64,000 nt of DNA from an uncultured Prevotella sp. (GTDB taxonomy: Bacteria > Bacteroidota > Bacteroidia > Bacteroidales > Bacteroidaceae). Location of the stretch: contig CALUEY010000038.1 in assembly GCA_944319915.1 (NCBI GenBank), positions 25,980 through 89,979 on the forward strand, given 5' to 3'. Under the pieces are notes generated by a model that was not told where the DNA came from, searched no databases, and worked only from the letters and a program-made list of their open reading frames with translations. Position 1 is the first letter of the stretch, and each line of letters begins with the position of its first letter. Shown in pieces: positions 63,081 through 64,000 of this stretch. The position numbers were made by a program, and so were the translations under genes.

Positions 63081-63779
63081 TCACTCGTAGTCGTCTATGA
63101 CCGAATTCATGAAATCCATCATCGGCTTGCCTGCAAGGAAAATACACTCCATCTCGTCAAGCCAGCCTTCGCCGTCAAAGAAGTCATCGCTGACGGCATG
63201 CCAACAGCAATAATCCTTCATGCGCAAATAGCCAACGTAATCGTAATCGCGCGGGAAACCAGCCGGGCAAGTCTTCAGCTTCTCTATCCCAAATCCCTGC
63301 GTGTCATCCCACCCGGCCTGCTCATCAGCACCGAAATACTCAAGAAACTTAGGGCTTCTGACGCATTTCAGCCACTCGTCGGTGTTTGCCATGATTTCAT
63401 TGCGGCAAGCGGTGAGGATATTGGTTGGCAGCCAGTAATTGCCACAACTGAGAAGGCAATGGGCTGGTTCAAGGTGGATGTAGTATCCGCCGTGAAAGGC
63501 TTTCTTGCCATGGGCTGCAATATAAGCTCCAAGGTGGGTCTTATAGGGCGACTTGTCTTTTGAAAAGCGAGTGTCGCGGTAAAAGCGATATGTGGCATCC
63601 TTCACTGTTATGTGCGACACCGATGGGTCGAAGGTGGAGATTTTTGCAATCGCCTGCCTTATGCCTTTCTCAAAATCGGCACGAACGGCATCGTATTCTG
63701 CCTTGTTCTCAATAAACCACTGGCGGTTGTTGTTTGCGGCTATGTTTTCCAAAAAGCCGAGTATTCTCTTTGCATTCAT
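63081..63779 (-). CDS. DUF2461 family protein (TIGR02453)
   Basis: A 232-residue protein of the DUF2461 family. It begins AKRILGFLENIAANNNRQWFIENKAEYD, the family signature, then RFYRDTRFSKDKSPYKTHLGAYIA near residue 68, and GGYYIHLEPAHCLLSCGNYWLP near 100. No signal peptide or membrane segment, so it should be cytosolic. The biochemical function is unknown. It is monocistronic, converges on the GGGtGRT gene and has a matched promoter upstream with a leader of about 110 nt. Confidence 0.88.
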   Translation of the reverse strand: MNAKRILGFLENIAANNNRQWFIENKAEYDAVRADFEKGIRQAIAKISTFDPSVSHITVKDATYRFYRDTRFSKDKSPYKTHLGAYIAAHGKKAFHGGYYIHLEPAHCLLSCGNYWLPTNILTACRNEIMANTDEWLKCVRSPKFLEYFGADEQAGWDDTQGFGIEKLKTCPAGFPRDYDYVGYLRMKDYCCWHAVSDDFFDGEGWLDEMECIFLAGKPMMDFMNSVIDDYE

Positions 63780-63893
63780 AATCGTTTATAGGAATAACTG
63801 CATAAAAATGTCTGTTTGCATCTTAGTTGTCACACAATAGCATACGCACCGCAAACATCGGGACGGCACGCTATGCTGCACATGATTCTGATG

Positions 63894-63925
63894 CAAAATT
63901 AATGAAAAACATCGGCATTCTCAAA
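63894..63925 (-). promoter_or_regulatory. Promoter of DUF2461 gene
   Basis: On the minus strand TTTG (63922-63925), 20-bp spacer, TAATTTTG (63894-63901). Nothing else is recognised from 63780 to the end of the window. Confidence 0.6.
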
Positions 63926-64000
63926 TAAATAACGTGAGTTCGACGAATTCAAAACAAAGCAAGCTGTGTGTCAAATGTACGTTGTACATAGATACACGGC

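Overview
This window is a stretch of Bacteroidales chromosome, most likely Prevotellaceae or Muribaculaceae; the exact genus cannot be fixed from the sequence. The evidence is the gene families (primary sigma factor without region 1.1, DUF5686, TamL, DUF3256, DUF4296, BtuG-type surface protein, Bacteroidetes-type PanB and SerA), frequent lipoproteins, rare Shine-Dalgarno sequences, and promoters of the Bacteroidetes type (TTTG near -33, TAnnTTTG near -7). The primary sigma factor expected to read those promoters is itself encoded at 11430-12302. I see no rRNA, prophage, insertion sequence or CRISPR array. There is one tRNA, tRNA-Ser(CGA).

Layout. 0.1-2.9 kb: HAD phosphatase, panB (pantothenate) and an MFS transporter. 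2.9-9.0 kb: an AddAB-type recombination helicase-nuclease pair. 9.3-12.3 kb: DUF5686 outer-membrane protein and primary sigma factor. 12.5-19.3 kb: an orphan secreted protein, a DUF4143-type ATPase, pyruvate:ferredoxin oxidoreductase and a small lipoprotein. 19.5-23.5 kb: tRNA-Ser and a serine-synthesis operon (serC, serA, DUF1015, YigZ). 24-31.6 kb: DEAD-box helicase, MBL hydrolase, TamL, SpoU methyltransferase, DUF3256. 31-39.3 kb: a long operon ileS, dksA-like, lspA, DUF4296, a small ORF, nucleoside MFS, bifunctional nuclease, rsmE. 40-44.8 kb: DnaJ-like protein, PerR-rubrerythrin operon, GH2 glycosidase. 45-52.7 kb: a cobalamin-riboswitch-controlled B12 uptake operon (btuB, btuG-like, btuH-like, btuF, btuC; no btuD ATPase). 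52.9-60.4 kb: pyruvate kinase, GH10-like lipoprotein, HAD, B12-dependent MetH, SmpB, DMP19. 61-63.8 kb: an Fe-S scaffold-like protein paired with a GGGtGRT protein, then DUF2461.

The most unusual signal is not a gene. Six intergenic spacers (starting at 9125, 23772, 30780, 39878, 49060 and 60791) each carry an 88-bp block that divides into four imperfect 22-bp units with a palindromic AAACRGGCCGTTT-like core. The blocks are about 7-15 kb apart and none lies inside a gene. A 22-bp period is close to two helical turns, so a phased protein-binding array or structured RNA/DNA element is plausible. One copy contains a 43-bp perfect palindrome. A second notable element is a 24-bp-arm perfect inverted repeat touching the promoter of the perR-rubrerythrin operon. 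Several promoters sit so close to their start codons that the transcripts should be leaderless or nearly so.
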